DNA of 64,000 nucleotides from Duganella lactea (GTDB taxonomy: Bacteria > Pseudomonadota > Gammaproteobacteria > Burkholderiales > Burkholderiaceae_D): contig NZ_WWCP01000020.1 in the NCBI RefSeq assembly GCF_009857505.1, positions 30,380 through 94,379 on the forward strand, given 5' to 3'. Below are positions 42,140-55,900 of this stretch, in pieces. The notes below the pieces were generated by a model that searched no databases, had not been told where the DNA came from, and saw only the letters and a program-made list of their open reading frames with translations. Position 1 is the first letter of the stretch; every line of letters begins with the position of its first letter. Position numbers and translations under genes: made by a program.

Positions 42140-43776
42140 GCGACGGCCGAAATGCCGTACTTGCGCTGGGTGTGATGATACTGCGCCGTCAGCGTTTCCA
42201 GTGACGGATGGGCTGGATCGAGACGGCGTATGCGTTCCAGCAGGAAGGTACATTGCTCGCCCAGCGGCGCCTCCCAGCCCAGATCGTCCAGTTGCTTGAG
42301 CATGGTGGCGGCGGCCGCCGACAGCAGCGGCAAATTGCCCGGCGCCCGGCGCAGCGCCGTCGTGAGGGTGTCGACCGCCGCGCGCAGCTCGCCTTGCGAA
42401 CGCTGGCGCGACGCCTGCGCGATAAGCTCGTCGACCTGAATCTTGATCTGCTCGCCCATGCCCTGCGCCAGATCGTGGCGGCCGGCTTTTTCGAACACCT
42501 GCACCGCGTCCTCCATCGAGACGCCGCTTTCGTTGTCGTTCATCAGGTTCAGCATCAGGTCCGAGGCTTGCTGGTCCAGCTTCATGTTCAGGCAGCTATG
42601 GACCAGGCCGACCTTCAGGCCGGCCGACAGCCCACGGGTGCCGGCCACGCCATTGATCGCGTTCATCAGCTCGGCCGCCGCGGCGCTCATATTGCCGCTC
42701 ATCTGCTGCACCATGCCGGAGGCGATGGCGCGGCACACATCGACGTTCGGGCTGCTGCGCAGCGACCGCTCCATGTCGCGGATGACGCTGCCCGCCTGGT
42801 GGGCATCCCCTTTCTTGACCAGCGTTTTGACCAGCTTGACATGGTCCTCCGGGTCGCGGAATTCGGAATACTTGGCCTTGGCCACCACCTGCTTGAAGGC
42901 TCTCTCGGCCACGCCCACATCGCCGGTCTCGAACGCCACTTCGCCCAGATGGCGCAGCCGGCGGACCATGTGCGGCGAAATCTGCACCGCGTCTTCGAGG
43001 ATTTTCTTGGCCGCCTCGTGCTGGCCGAGCGCCTCGTGGGTGCGCGCCAGCAAATCGTAGGCCGCCATGTAGCGCGGATTCTGTTCCAGCAACTGCTGCA
43101 GCGTTTCCTGCGCCTCGGCGTATTTGGCCAGGCCATAGCGGCAGCGCGCCAGGCCCAGATGCGCCCAGGCGACCGGGCGCGTCATCAGTATCCACTGGTA
43201 GACCATTTCGGCGTCGCCCAGCTCGTTGATGGAGAACAGCAGCTCGGCGCGCAGCCGGGCGAAGTCGATGGCGTAGCGCGGATTGCGGTCCTGCGAGGCC
43301 AGGCAGTCGGTGATGGCCTTGCGCACATTGCCCAGGTCGATCTGCTGATAAATCGGCAGAAACTGCTGGCGCCGATCCACCGCACGGCCGATGCGCTGCA
43401 GCAGCGAATCCACCGTGAAGGGTTTGAGCAGGTAGTCGGTCGGCGTCAGTTCGGCCGCGCCGATCACCTTGCCGTACTCGCCCTCCGAGGTCAGCATGAT
43501 GAAGATGCTCCACGGCGAAATCAGCTTGTGGTGGCGCAGGTCCTCCAGCAACTGCTGGCCGTCCTGGCCGTTGGCCTCGCCACTGCCGTTGCCCAGGTCG
43601 TACTCGCACAAGATAATGTCAAACGGCTTCTTGGCGAGCTGACGGATCGCCGTGCCTGAGCTGACCGCGTATTCGATCTTGGTGATCGACGACTGGCTCA
43701 GCATATTGTGCAGGTTGCCGCGCATGCCCGGATTCGGGTCGACGATCAGCACCGACAAGTCGCTATATTCTGCCAT
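42136..43776 (-). CDS. Response-regulator-like receiver with TPR repeats; phospho-acceptor replaced by Glu
   Basis: 546 residues: a receiver domain (about 7-130) and a long tetratricopeptide region (about 150-540). The receiver keeps T96 (MLTSEGE) and K118 (LLKPF), but the position aligning with the phosphorylated Asp in DIILCEYDLG is E58, and the usual acidic pair is reduced to D13-P14. A 10-residue insertion follows (NGSGEANGQD). It is likely a constitutively on or phosphorylation-independent scaffold that binds partners through TPRs. No kinase gene is adjacent. Confidence 0.88.
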   Translation of the reverse strand: MAEYSDLSVLIVDPNPGMRGNLHNMLSQSSITKIEYAVSSGTAIRQLAKKPFDIILCEYDLGNGSGEANGQDGQQLLEDLRHHKLISPWSIFIMLTSEGEYGKVIGAAELTPTDYLLKPFTVDSLLQRIGRAVDRRQQFLPIYQQIDLGNVRKAITDCLASQDRNPRYAIDFARLRAELLFSINELGDAEMVYQWILMTRPVAWAHLGLARCRYGLAKYAEAQETLQQLLEQNPRYMAAYDLLARTHEALGQHEAAKKILEDAVQISPHMVRRLRHLGEVAFETGDVGVAERAFKQVVAKAKYSEFRDPEDHVKLVKTLVKKGDAHQAGSVIRDMERSLRSSPNVDVCRAIASGMVQQMSGNMSAAAAELMNAINGVAGTRGLSAGLKVGLVHSCLNMKLDQQASDLMLNLMNDNESGVSMEDAVQVFEKAGRHDLAQGMGEQIKIQVDELIAQASRQRSQGELRAAVDTLTTALRRAPGNLPLLSAAAATMLKQLDDLGWEAPLGEQCTFLLERIRRLDPAHPSLETLTAQYHHTQRKYGISAVA

Positions 43777-43909
43777 TGTTCACCATCCCCGCTAATATCT
43801 GATCAGCATACTCCAAGGCAAATGAAAATACCCGAATTTTGGCGCTGAATGTTGCTTCTGAGCCAGCTTTTGCCCGGTTCAGACACTATATGGCCTCGCT
43901 GATAGCGGG

Positions 43910-43915
43910 TATAAT
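43910..43915 (+). promoter_or_regulatory. Probable -10 box of the purL promoter
   Basis: A perfect TATAAT lies 87 bp before the purL ATG in the 226-bp gap between divergent genes. No good -35 was found at the right distance. PurR-type control could not be confirmed. Confidence 0.4.
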
Positions 43916-44002
43916 GTCGGCAAAGGAAAATCTGCAAGACCAGTATCTCGTGCCTCATTCCCCTTTAAACCGCAGCCTAGCTGCATCAACTATCTTCCAA
44001 CC

Positions 44003-48070
<4,068 letters not shown>

Positions 48071-48078
48071 TTGATAAA

Positions 48079-48762
48079 TTAATCAGGGGCCAGATGTTTA
48101 TTGGCCTCGCGGAAAGAGAGCGGCGCGAGCCGCTCTTTTTGTTCGCGGGTGAATATCCGAACGGCGTCCGGCGCATATCGGGCATAATCCCTTAATGCCC
48201 AGCCTATCGCTTTTTGGATGAAGAATTCCTTTTCTCCGGCCAGCGTCAGGCAGTAATTTAATAAACGCTGCTCATCGGTTTTATCGCACCAGCCCAACTG
48301 GTGCAGCAAGGCGATACGGCGTACCCACATATTATTATCGCGTAACGCGTTATCCATATAATGGTGCTGATAGCGCAATATGTCGCCGATGATGCCGGAC
48401 AGTCCATCCACGGTATCCCACCAGGATTTAATCTGTGCCAATTCCAGCAGCGCCGGTATATGCGCGCTGTTTAGTTTTTCCCAGTACATAGCCAGCATGT
48501 CCAGCGCGACATGTTGATATTCGCGTTCTGGCAATCGCCACAGCGCGTGGGCGTGTTCGATTAACTTCTCGGCACCCGCGTCTTTTAATTCGCTCAGCAG
48601 CGGTCTGCCTGCGGCGCGGCGTTCCGGGGTGGCGACGCCCAGACAGTCGAACTGCTCGCGCAGGTAAGCGCGCATGGCTGGCGCTCGCTCGGCATTGGCG
48701 GCAGCGGCGAGAGCGCTCGTCAGCCGGGACAGGAAGGCGGTATCGGTGCTGCTTACGGGCAT
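48079..48762 (-). CDS. AlkD-like DNA alkylation repair protein (HEAT-like repeats)
   Basis: 227 residues, all helical. The YWEKLNSAHIPALLELAQIK and SWWDTVDGL blocks and the C-terminal FFIQKAIGWALRDYAR are typical of AlkD/AlkC-like glycosylases that remove alkylated bases. The ATG at 48762 was chosen because the longer frame runs into the terminator of the upstream parvulin gene. The strong base composition of its 3' part (more AT than neighbours) is notable. Confidence 0.85.
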   Translation of the reverse strand: MPVSSTDTAFLSRLTSALAAAANAERAPAMRAYLREQFDCLGVATPERRAAGRPLLSELKDAGAEKLIEHAHALWRLPEREYQHVALDMLAMYWEKLNSAHIPALLELAQIKSWWDTVDGLSGIIGDILRYQHHYMDNALRDNNMWVRRIALLHQLGWCDKTDEQRLLNYCLTLAGEKEFFIQKAIGWALRDYARYAPDAVRIFTREQKERLAPLSFREANKHLAPD

Positions 48763-48792
48763 GATCGTACTGATTGCAGATTTGTGATGACG

Positions 48793-48820
48793 TAAAAAAA
48801 GCGCCTGCATGCAGGCGCTT
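48793..48820 (-). terminator. Terminator after the first parvulin gene
   Basis: A self-complementary stem AAGCGCCTGC/GCAGGCGCTT (48799-48820) is followed on the minus strand by a run of T. It marks the end of the 48839-49615 transcript. Confidence 0.88.
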
Positions 48821-48838
48821 TGTTCGAGCCAGTCCAGC

Positions 48839-49615
48839 TTACTGGATCTTGGCTTTCTTCAGCAGCTCTTCGCGGTAGGCCGCGATCTTGCGCTGTTGCA
48901 GAGCTTCAGCGACCTGGCCTTTGACTTCCGCCAGCGGCGGCATCTGGGTCGGGCGCGATTCATCCAGCTTGATCACGTGGTAGCCGAATTCGGTTTTCAC
49001 CGGGGTCTGGGTGATTTCACCGTTTTTCAGTGCGACCATGGCGTCGGCAAAGGGTTTCACCAGTTTGCCTGGCGTCATCCAGCCCAGATCGCCGCCATTA
49101 TTGGCGGAACCGTCTTTCGATACCTTGGCCAGTTCTTCGAACTTACCGCCAGCTTTCAGCTTGGCGATAATATCCTTGGCTTCCTGTTCGGTGGCGACCA
49201 GAATATGACGCGAGTGATATTCGGTTGGGCCGACAGCGGCTTTATACTTGTCGTATTCAGCTTGAATTTCGGCGTCTTTAACCGGGTTTTTCTTAACATA
49301 ATCCGCCAGCATCGCATTGATAATAATGCTTTGACGGGCGTTGTCGATAGCGGCCGTGACTTCCGGCTTTTTGCCATAACCCTGTTTATCGGCTTCCTGC
49401 AGCATGACTTCGCGGCTGATCAGTTCTTTTTTCACCATCTCGCGCAGTTGCGGCGAATCTGGCTGCTGGCCCTGGGCGACAACTTGTTTGACCATTTGAT
49501 CAACCTTGGCAGCTGGAATGGCCTTGCCGTTGACGGTGGCGGCATTCTGGGCGAAAGCTGGTGCTGCCACGACAGCGATCAGGGCTAACATCAGGCGGGC
49601 TGGCTTCAACATCAT
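48839..49615 (-). CDS. Periplasmic parvulin-type peptidyl-prolyl isomerase (copy A)
   Basis: 258 residues with a signal peptide (basic KPAR, LMLALIAVVAAPAFA, cleavage after AFA). A SurA_N-like helical part (about 35-120) and a PPIC domain at about 133-225 (HSRHILVATEQEA, NNGGDLGWMTPG, TEFGYHVIKLDE) follow. It is a close paralogue of the next gene upstream with equal length and nearly the same N-terminal 90 residues. Likely a PrsA/SurA-like foldase for secreted proteins. Confidence 0.93.
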   Translation of the reverse strand: MMLKPARLMLALIAVVAAPAFAQNAATVNGKAIPAAKVDQMVKQVVAQGQQPDSPQLREMVKKELISREVMLQEADKQGYGKKPEVTAAIDNARQSIIINAMLADYVKKNPVKDAEIQAEYDKYKAAVGPTEYHSRHILVATEQEAKDIIAKLKAGGKFEELAKVSKDGSANNGGDLGWMTPGKLVKPFADAMVALKNGEITQTPVKTEFGYHVIKLDESRPTQMPPLAEVKGQVAEALQQRKIAAYREELLKKAKIQ

Positions 49616-49670
49616 TATTTAAATCCTTAAAAAATTACACTCTGAAGGTGCATCATACCAACGCAGAATC

Positions 49671-49695
49671 AAAAACGGCGCCCCGCAGGGCGCCG
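49671..49695 (-). terminator. Terminator between the two parvulin genes
   Basis: CGGCGCCC (49676-49683) pairs with GGGCGCCG (49688-49695) around CGCA, and five A's at 49671-49675 become a T-run on the minus strand. Each parvulin therefore has its own transcript end. Confidence 0.85.
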
Positions 49696-49707
49696 CCTTT
49701 TATAACA

Positions 49708-50484
49708 TTACTGCACTTTTGCTTTCTTTACCAGTTCTTCTTGGTAAGCTTGCACTTTCTTCTGAACCAGTGCTTCCGCCACTTGCGGCTTCACTTCTTC
49801 CAGGGTCGGCAGTTTGGCCTGACGGATGTCGTCCACTTTGATGACGTGGAAGCCGTTCGGGGTTTGTACCGGTTTCTCGGTCACTTGACCTTTTTGCAGG
49901 CCGACGAAGGCTTGCGCGAAGACTGGCGGGAAGGACGAAGGCGATGCCCAGTCCAGGTCGCCGCCGTTGGCTGCCGAGCCTGTGTCTTTCGACTGCTTGG
50001 CCAGGTCTTCAAACTTGGCGCCGCCCTTGATTTTGGCGATCACGTCGTTGGCTTCGGCTTCGGTGCCCAGCAGGATGTGGCGCACGTGGTATTCCTTGTC
50101 GCCGGCCTGGGCGACGAATTTGTCGTATTCAGCCTTGATGTCGGCGTCCGACACCGGGTTTTTCTTCACGTACTCGGCCAGCAGGGCGTTGACCATGATG
50201 GCTTGGCGGGCGTTTTCGATCGCAGCCTTGACGTCGGCGTTCTTGGCATAACCTTGTTTGTCCGCTTCCTGCACCAGCACTTCGCGGCTGATCAGGTCTT
50301 TCTTGATCAGTTCACGCAGTTGCGGCGAGTCAGGTTGCTGGCCTTGGGCCACAACTTGCTTGACGACGGCGTCGACGCGCGAGGTTGGGATCGCCTTGCC
50401 GTTAACCACGGCAACGTTTTGCGCAAAAGCTGGTACGGCGACAACGAGAAGTGCAATCAGCAACTTGGCTGGCTTGAAAGTCAT
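49708..50484 (-). CDS. Periplasmic parvulin-type peptidyl-prolyl isomerase (copy B)
   Basis: 258 residues with the same architecture as copy A: signal peptide ending AFA, helical N-domain containing QVVAQGQQPDSPQLRE (identical stretch in both), and PPIC domain (HVRHILLGTEAEA, ANGGDLDWASPS, NGFHVIKVDD). Differences cluster in the PPIC pocket: copy A has GWMTPG where this copy has DWASPS, suggesting different substrate preference. Confidence 0.93.
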   Translation of the reverse strand: MTFKPAKLLIALLVVAVPAFAQNVAVVNGKAIPTSRVDAVVKQVVAQGQQPDSPQLRELIKKDLISREVLVQEADKQGYAKNADVKAAIENARQAIMVNALLAEYVKKNPVSDADIKAEYDKFVAQAGDKEYHVRHILLGTEAEANDVIAKIKGGAKFEDLAKQSKDTGSAANGGDLDWASPSSFPPVFAQAFVGLQKGQVTEKPVQTPNGFHVIKVDDIRQAKLPTLEEVKPQVAEALVQKKVQAYQEELVKKAKVQ

Positions 50485-50580
50485 TATTAATTCCTGTAAG
50501 GGGAAAGATTTAGCGAATTTAGCTTGGACGGCTATGTCTTCAATTATTTTTAATAAAAGCCGATAGCGGCCACGCCTGCA

Positions 50581-50862
50581 TCAGACTTCCGATGGCGCCA
50601 ATGCAGTAATGGCCAATGCATGAATTTCTTTATGCATCATATCGTGCACAGAATCATACACGAGTCGATGTCTTGTGACGAGTTTAAGACCTTCGAATTG
50701 TAACGAAACAATTCTGACGTTGTAGTGCCCGCCGCCAGAGGCCGCGCCGGCATGGCCGGCATGGGCGGCGGAGTCGTCATCCAGCACCAGTTCGGTTGGC
50801 GCCAGCTTGGCTTCGAAGGCCGCGCGCATGCGGGCCAGACGGGTATCTTGAATCTGGTTCAT
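50581..50862 (-). CDS. bolA: BolA family protein
   Basis: 93 residues with the KH-like BolA fold: HYNVRIVSLQFEG, TRHRLVYDSVHDMMHKEIHA and ALAITALAP. A Gly/Ala/His-rich loop (about 31-47) is inserted in the middle. BolA proteins work with monothiol glutaredoxins and in stress-related morphology. The start overlaps the yciB stop by four bases. Confidence 0.9.
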   Translation of the reverse strand: MNQIQDTRLARMRAAFEAKLAPTELVLDDDSAAHAGHAGAASGGGHYNVRIVSLQFEGLKLVTRHRLVYDSVHDMMHKEIHALAITALAPSEV

Positions 50863-51488
50863 GCCTGGTCCTTGATGTGGCGTGATAAATAAACGGTTTG
50901 GCCGACGATGAATACAAACATGATGCCGGTGATGCCGAAGGTTTTGAAATTGACCCAGGCGTCGGTGTCGCCTTTAAACAGCACGAAGGCCAGATACCAG
51001 TTCAGCACGCCCATGACGAGGAAGAACACCACCCACGCCAGATTCAGGCGGGTCCAGATCTGGTCCGGCAGCTGAAAAATTTCCTGCATCGACTGGCGCA
51101 TCAGGTTCTTTTTAAACAGCATGTCGCTGGCCAGCAGGCCCAGCGCGAACAGCCAGTACAGAATGCTCAGCTTCCATTTGATGAACACTTCATCGTGCAG
51201 ATAGATGGTCAGCCCGCCGAACACGACAAACAACACCAGCGTCACCCACAGGGTGCCGGTGACGGTCTGCTTGCGCAGCTTGAGCCAGGTGATCTGCCCG
51301 ATGGTGGCCAGGATGCCGATCAGCGTCGCCAGGACGATGGGCGACTGTTCCGCCGCCACCGAGCCGCCCGAGACCACGCTGCTCATATAGGTGTTGATGA
51401 AGTGCTGGGCCGTGTCGGGATTCATGCCGGCCAGTTTGTAGGCGACAAAGAAACAGATGACTGGCAGCCAATCGAACAGGAATTTCAT
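50859..51488 (-). CDS. yciB: Inner membrane septation protein A (YciB/IspZ)
   Basis: 209 residues with five or more membrane helices. The start MKFLFDWLPVICFFVAYKLA, the central KPT-like region (LRKQTVTGTLWVTL) and VNFKTFGITGIMFVFI are typical of YciB. Proposed roles are in cell division and envelope synthesis. It is upstream of and overlapping bolA, with msrB 23 bp further upstream, forming a likely msrB-yciB-bolA transcript. Confidence 0.93.
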   Translation of the reverse strand: MKFLFDWLPVICFFVAYKLAGMNPDTAQHFINTYMSSVVSGGSVAAEQSPIVLATLIGILATIGQITWLKLRKQTVTGTLWVTLVLFVVFGGLTIYLHDEVFIKWKLSILYWLFALGLLASDMLFKKNLMRQSMQEIFQLPDQIWTRLNLAWVVFFLVMGVLNWYLAFVLFKGDTDAWVNFKTFGITGIMFVFIVGQTVYLSRHIKDQA

Positions 51489-51511
51489 GGTGTCTCTAAT
51501 AGTGTTGTGGA

Positions 51512-51910
51512 TCAGTCTTCAGGATCAAAGCGCAGGGACGCCGAGTTAATGCAGTAACGCAGTCCGGTCGGCGGCGAGCCGTCCGGGAATACATGGCCCA
51601 GATGGGCGTCGCACACGCCGCAGATCGTTTCGGTGCGCAGCATACCATGGGAGCGGTCGACTTTCTCCACCACATTGGCCGGATCGATCGGTTCAAAGTA
51701 GCTCGGCCAGCCGCAGCCGGAATCAAACTTGGTATCGGAACGGAACAGCGGCGTGTTGCAGCATACGCAGGTGTAGATCCCGGGCTGGTGATGATCCCAG
51801 AATTTGCCGGTGAAGGCGCGTTCGGTGGCGGCGTGGCGCGTGACTTGATACGCCATCGGATCGAGTTGGGCACGCCATTCGGCGTCGGTTTTGACAACTT
51901 TATTGCTCAT
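51512..51910 (-). CDS. msrB: Peptide methionine-(R)-S-oxide reductase
   Basis: 132 residues. Two CxxC pairs bind zinc (CVCC, CGVC), and the catalytic Cys is in [11 protein letters not shown]. The core WPSYFEP and GHVFPDG are intact. It repairs oxidised methionine. It lies between selO and yciB on the same strand, pairing two redox-linked genes (msrB and selO). Confidence 0.95.
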   Translation of the reverse strand: MSNKVVKTDAEWRAQLDPMAYQVTRHAATERAFTGKFWDHHQPGIYTCVCCNTPLFRSDTKFDSGCGWPSYFEPIDPANVVEKVDRSHGMLRTETICGVCDAHLGHVFPDGSPPTGLRYCINSASLRFDPED

Positions 51911-51924
51911 GGCTTATTTCTCGC

Positions 51925-53388
51925 TTAAGAAGAACAGCTAACTTCCAGGTGGCTCGCCCAGTCCGGGGGCAAGGCCGCGTAGTGCTCGTGCTCGGGCTGT
52001 TCGTCGTAGGGGCGGCGCAGTACCGCCAGCAGCCGCTCCACTTCGGAAAAGTCCTTATTTTGCGCTTTTTCAATGGCCACCTGGGCCAGATAGTTTCGCA
52101 GCACGTATTTGGGGTTGGTTTGATTCATCGCAACCGTGCGCTGGGCATCGTCGCTTTCTTCGGCGCGCAGGCGGGCACGGTAGCGCTCGGCCCAGGCGTC
52201 GAAGACCGGACGCTCGATGAACAGGTCGCGCAGTGGTTCGTCGCCGCTGGCATCGGCCGCGCGCACGCCGCTCAGGCGGCGGAAAAACAGTGTGAAATCA
52301 ACGCCTTGCAGCATGGCGAACAGATCGTCGCACAGCGCGCGGTCGTCCTCGGCGTGCTGCGCCAGCACCGTCAGGCCCAGCTTGGCGTGCAGCAGTTCGT
52401 CCATCTTGCGCGCGAATTCTGGCTGGTAGACGTCCAGCGCCGCTTGGGTGGCATCGACGTCACCGATCAGCGGCAGCAGCGCCTGCGCCAGCGCGTAGCA
52501 GTTCCAGTGGCCGATCTGCGGCTGGTTGGCGTAGGAATAACGGCCCTGCTGGTCGGTGTGATTGCAGATGTGGTTGGCATCGAAGGCTTCCATGAAGCCG
52601 AAGGGGCCGTAATCCAGCGTCAGGCCGACAATCGACATGTTGTCGGTGTTCATCACGCCGTGCATGAAGCCGACCGCTTGCCATTGCGCGATCAGGTGCG
52701 CGGTGCGGCGCGTGACTTCTTCCAGCAGCGCGGCGTAGGGATTGTCGGCCGCGCGCAGCGATGGATAAAAGCGGTCGATGACGTAATCGGCCAGCACCTT
52801 CAGCTCGTCGTTTTTCTTGCGGTAGTACCAGTGCTCGAACGAGCCGAAGCGCACGAAGCTCGGCGCCATGCGCACCACCACGGCGGCGGTCTCGACGGTT
52901 TCACGCATCACGCCCTGGTCCGAACCGGCCACCGACAGCGCGCGCGAGGTTGGAATGCCCAGCGCGTGCATCGCTTCCGAGCACAGGAATTCACGGATCG
53001 ACGAGCGCAGCACGGCGCGGCCGTCGCCCATGCGCGAGTAGGGCGTCAGGCCGGCGCCTTTCCATTGCAGCTCCATCGGCCCTTCGGCGGTAGCGACGTC
53101 GCCGAACAGGATGGCGCGGCCGTCGCCCAACTGGCCGGCCCACACGCCGAACTGGTGGCCGGAATACACGGCGGCCAGCGGCTGCGCGCGCTCGGGCACG
53201 GCGTTGCCGATCAGCGTATCGAGGCTGGCGGCCAGCTCGTCCGGCGTCAGTCCGATCAGCCTCGCGGCCGGCGCGCTGAGCGCCACCAGATAAGGCGAAG
53301 GCAGCGGTGTCGGCATCAGGCGGGTGTAGAACGCGGGCGGCAGGGACGCGAAGGAATTGTCCAGCGGCAGTTTAGCGGCAGTAATGAT
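51925..53388 (-). CDS. selO: Protein adenylyltransferase SelO (YdiU)
   Basis: About 487 residues from the conserved N-terminus. A pseudokinase-fold AMPylase: [14 protein letters not shown] is the nucleotide loop, and [22 protein letters not shown] contains the catalytic and metal-binding Asn/Asp residues. The C-terminal CSS ends with the conserved Cys seen in selenoprotein-O homologues. The start is uncertain: no ATG, GTG or TTG lies near the conserved [15 protein letters not shown] block; the coordinate given is an ATC (53388), followed by ATT, preceded by GGAG. The frame is open upstream to ATG 53541, which would overlap the divergent gene. Confidence 0.88.
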   Translation of the reverse strand: MITAAKLPLDNSFASLPPAFYTRLMPTPLPSPYLVALSAPAARLIGLTPDELAASLDTLIGNAVPERAQPLAAVYSGHQFGVWAGQLGDGRAILFGDVATAEGPMELQWKGAGLTPYSRMGDGRAVLRSSIREFLCSEAMHALGIPTSRALSVAGSDQGVMRETVETAAVVVRMAPSFVRFGSFEHWYYRKKNDELKVLADYVIDRFYPSLRAADNPYAALLEEVTRRTAHLIAQWQAVGFMHGVMNTDNMSIVGLTLDYGPFGFMEAFDANHICNHTDQQGRYSYANQPQIGHWNCYALAQALLPLIGDVDATQAALDVYQPEFARKMDELLHAKLGLTVLAQHAEDDRALCDDLFAMLQGVDFTLFFRRLSGVRAADASGDEPLRDLFIERPVFDAWAERYRARLRAEESDDAQRTVAMNQTNPKYVLRNYLAQVAIEKAQNKDFSEVERLLAVLRRPYDEQPEHEHYAALPPDWASHLEVSCSS

Positions 53389-53413
53389 GTACTCCAGGTT
53401 AGCGTAGTCCGGG

Positions 53414-53441
53414 ATTTTACCGCAGGCCGCGATTGCGGCAA
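53414..53441 (-). promoter_or_regulatory. Candidate selO promoter
   Basis: On the minus strand TTGCCG (53441-53436), a 16-bp spacer and TAAAAT (53419-53414) would start transcription near 53407, downstream of all standard upstream start codons of selO. This supports a start codon at about 53385-53397. Confidence 0.45.
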
Positions 53442-53517
53442 TGCAGCATCGAAAAGCATTGACGCTGCGTACAGCGAGCCACCACACTCCGCCCACAGTA
53501 CAACCTGGGAGACCGTT

Positions 53518-55149
53518 ATGCTCATGGGCCAGATGATGCATCAGCCGCTGCTGATTTCAGGCATCCTCGAATTTGCGGCCCGCCATTACGCCGCCAGCGA
53601 GATCGTCTCGCAGCGCGTCGAGGGCGATCTGCACCGCTACACCTTCCGCGACTGCCATCGCCGCGCCAAGCAGCTGGCGCAGGCATTGCAGGCGCTGGGC
53701 GTGCAGTCCGGCGACCGCGTTGGCACGCTGGCGTGGAATGGCTACCGTCACCTGGAAGCATATTACGCCGTCTCCGGCAGCGGCGCCGTGCTGCACACGA
53801 TTAATCCGCGCCTGCATCCGGAGCAACTGGCCTACATCTGCAACCACGCGGAAGACCAGTACCTGCTGTTCGACGCCTGCTTCCTGCCGCTGGTCGAGGC
53901 GATCGCGCCGCATTGCAAGACCGTCAAGGGCTGGATACTGCTGGGTAGCGCCAAGCGCATGCCGGCCGCCAGCAAGATTGCCAACCTGCTGTGCTACGAG
54001 GATTTGCTGGACGCCCAGTTGGGCGACTACGCCTGGCCCGACTTCGACGAAAACGCCGCCGCCACGCTGTGCTACACCTCCGGCACCACCGGCAACCCGA
54101 AAGGCGTGCTGTATTCGCATCGTTCAACGGTGTTGCACGCCTACGCGTCGGCCTTGCCGAACGTGCTGAATGTCGGCTCGCGCGACGTCGTGATGCCGGT
54201 GGTGCCGATGTTCCACGTTAACGCCTGGGGGCTGCCGTATTCGGTGCCGTTGTCGGGTGCGAAAATGGTGTTTCCCGGCCCCGCGCTGGACGGCAAATCC
54301 GTCTACGAGTTGATGGAAAGGGAAAAAGTCACGTTCTCGGCGGGCGTGCCCACGGTCTGGCTTGGCTTAATAAGTTATTGCGAGCAGAACCAGGTGACAT
54401 TCTCCACTTTCCGCCGCACGGTGATCGGCGGCTCGGCCTGCCCGCCGGCGATGATGAACACGCTGATCGACGACTTCGGCGTCGAAGTCATCCATGGCTG
54501 GGGCATGACCGAAATGTCGCCGCTGGGCACCACCGGCGGCCTGCTGAGCAAGCATCTCGACCTGCCGAAGGCGTCGCAGCGCCAGATCCTGCAAAAGCAA
54601 GGACACGCCATCTACGGCGTCGACCTGAAGATCGTCGACGAACTGGGCGCGGAACTGCCATGGGATGGCGTGACCTCGGGCAGCCTGCTGGTCAAGGGGC
54701 CGTGGATCGCCGCGCGCTATTTCAAGGACGAGGGCGGCGACGTGCTGGAGGACGGCTGGTTCCCCACCGGCGACGTCGCCAGCATCGATCCGGATGGCTT
54801 CATGCAGATCACCGATCGCGCCAAGGACGTCATCAAATCCGGCGGCGAGTGGATCGGCACCATCGATCTGGAGAACATCGCCATGTCGCACCCGGCGGTG
54901 ATGCAGGCCGCCTGCATCGGCGTGTTCCACCCAAAATGGGATGAGCGGCCCTTGCTGGTGGTGGTGCGCAAGCCCGGACAGGACGTCAGCCGCGCGCAAT
55001 TGCTGGCGCACTTCGACGGCAAGATCGCCAAATGGTGGTTGCCGGACGATGTGGTGTTTGCCGACGCCTTGCCGGTCGGCGGCACCGGCAAGATTCAGAA
55101 GAACAAGCTGCGCGAGCAGTACCGCAACTACCCGCTGCCCACCATCTGA
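53518..55149 (+). CDS. Acyl-CoA synthetase (fatty-acid/3-methylthiopropionate CoA ligase type)
   Basis: A 543-residue ANL-superfamily enzyme that activates a carboxylic acid with ATP and CoA. The P-loop-like motif is [21 protein letters not shown] and [12 protein letters not shown] are the adenylate-binding motifs, and the C-terminal catalytic Lys is in [13 protein letters not shown]. It resembles medium-chain AlkK and DmdB ligases; the substrate cannot be fixed. The ATG at 53518 follows GGGAG; an ATG at 53524 is possible. The long open frame before it is antisense to selO. Confidence 0.92.
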   Translation: MLMGQMMHQPLLISGILEFAARHYAASEIVSQRVEGDLHRYTFRDCHRRAKQLAQALQALGVQSGDRVGTLAWNGYRHLEAYYAVSGSGAVLHTINPRLHPEQLAYICNHAEDQYLLFDACFLPLVEAIAPHCKTVKGWILLGSAKRMPAASKIANLLCYEDLLDAQLGDYAWPDFDENAAATLCYTSGTTGNPKGVLYSHRSTVLHAYASALPNVLNVGSRDVVMPVVPMFHVNAWGLPYSVPLSGAKMVFPGPALDGKSVYELMEREKVTFSAGVPTVWLGLISYCEQNQVTFSTFRRTVIGGSACPPAMMNTLIDDFGVEVIHGWGMTEMSPLGTTGGLLSKHLDLPKASQRQILQKQGHAIYGVDLKIVDELGAELPWDGVTSGSLLVKGPWIAARYFKDEGGDVLEDGWFPTGDVASIDPDGFMQITDRAKDVIKSGGEWIGTIDLENIAMSHPAVMQAACIGVFHPKWDERPLLVVVRKPGQDVSRAQLLAHFDGKIAKWWLPDDVVFADALPVGGTGKIQKNKLREQYRNYPLPTI

Positions 55150-55159
55150 CGGCGTGTGC

Positions 55160-55852
55160 CTACTTGATGGCGCCGAACACTTTGCCGATCAGTTTGCTGC
55201 CGGTGCCGAGCGGATCGGCACGGATGGCTTTTTCTTCCTCGGCGATCATGGTGTACAGGCCGTCCAGCGCGCGCTGGGTGACGTAGCCTTCAACCGTGGC
55301 CTGGTCCTTGGCCAGCGCGCCGAGCTTGGGCGCCAGCCCCATCGCGGTGTTGTACTTGGTGGCCAGGCCGGACTTGTCGGTGACTTGCTTGACCACCGGC
55401 TGGAATTGCAGCGCCAGCTTGTCCTGGGTTTTGGCGCGGAAGAAATCGGTCACCGAGGTGTCGCCGCCGGTGAGGATTTGCTTGGCGTCGGTGATGGTCA
55501 TCGACTTGACGGCGTCGAGCAGCAGCGGCTTGGCCATCGGCACGGCGGCTTCGGCGGCGTGGTTCATCTGCACCACCAGATCATCCAATTGTTGGCTTTT
55601 GCCGGTCAGCTTGAGCAGCGGGCGGACCTGTTCCAGCATTTTGGGCAGCGCAATCCGCACCTTGTCATTGTTGAGGAAGCCGCCGTCGACGCCGAGCTTG
55701 CTGACCGCCGCGTTGGCGCCGGTCTCCAGCGCCGCCTTCAGGCCGCCGGAAGCGTCCTTGCTGCTCAGGTCGTCAAGTGAGATGGCGCCGGCGCCGGCCG
55801 CCAGCAAGCTCAGTGGAATCAGCAAGGCCATGGCGCGGCGGGAAATCGGCAT
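55160..55852 (-). CDS. DUF4197 domain protein, secreted
   Basis: 230 residues with a signal peptide (basic SRR, ALLIPLSLLAAGAGA). DUF4197 spans most of the mature chain (LKAALETGANAAVSKLG, FFRAKTQDKLALQFQPVV, GLYTMIAEEEKAIRADP). It is predicted to be helical and periplasmic; the function of the family is unknown. The ATG at 55852 has GGAG eight bases upstream, better than a GTG nine bases earlier. Confidence 0.88.
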   Translation of the reverse strand: MPISRRAMALLIPLSLLAAGAGAISLDDLSSKDASGGLKAALETGANAAVSKLGVDGGFLNNDKVRIALPKMLEQVRPLLKLTGKSQQLDDLVVQMNHAAEAAVPMAKPLLLDAVKSMTITDAKQILTGGDTSVTDFFRAKTQDKLALQFQPVVKQVTDKSGLATKYNTAMGLAPKLGALAKDQATVEGYVTQRALDGLYTMIAEEEKAIRADPLGTGSKLIGKVFGAIK

Positions 55853-55900
55853 GATGGTCACTCCGTGGTGGGCAATGACGCTACTGTACTCCAGTCGCCA

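Noticed and set aside
51949..53517. Long N-terminal extension of the acyl-CoA ligase frame
   Set aside because: Antisense to selO and unlike any ligase; a ribosome site and the family N-terminus mark the start at 53518.
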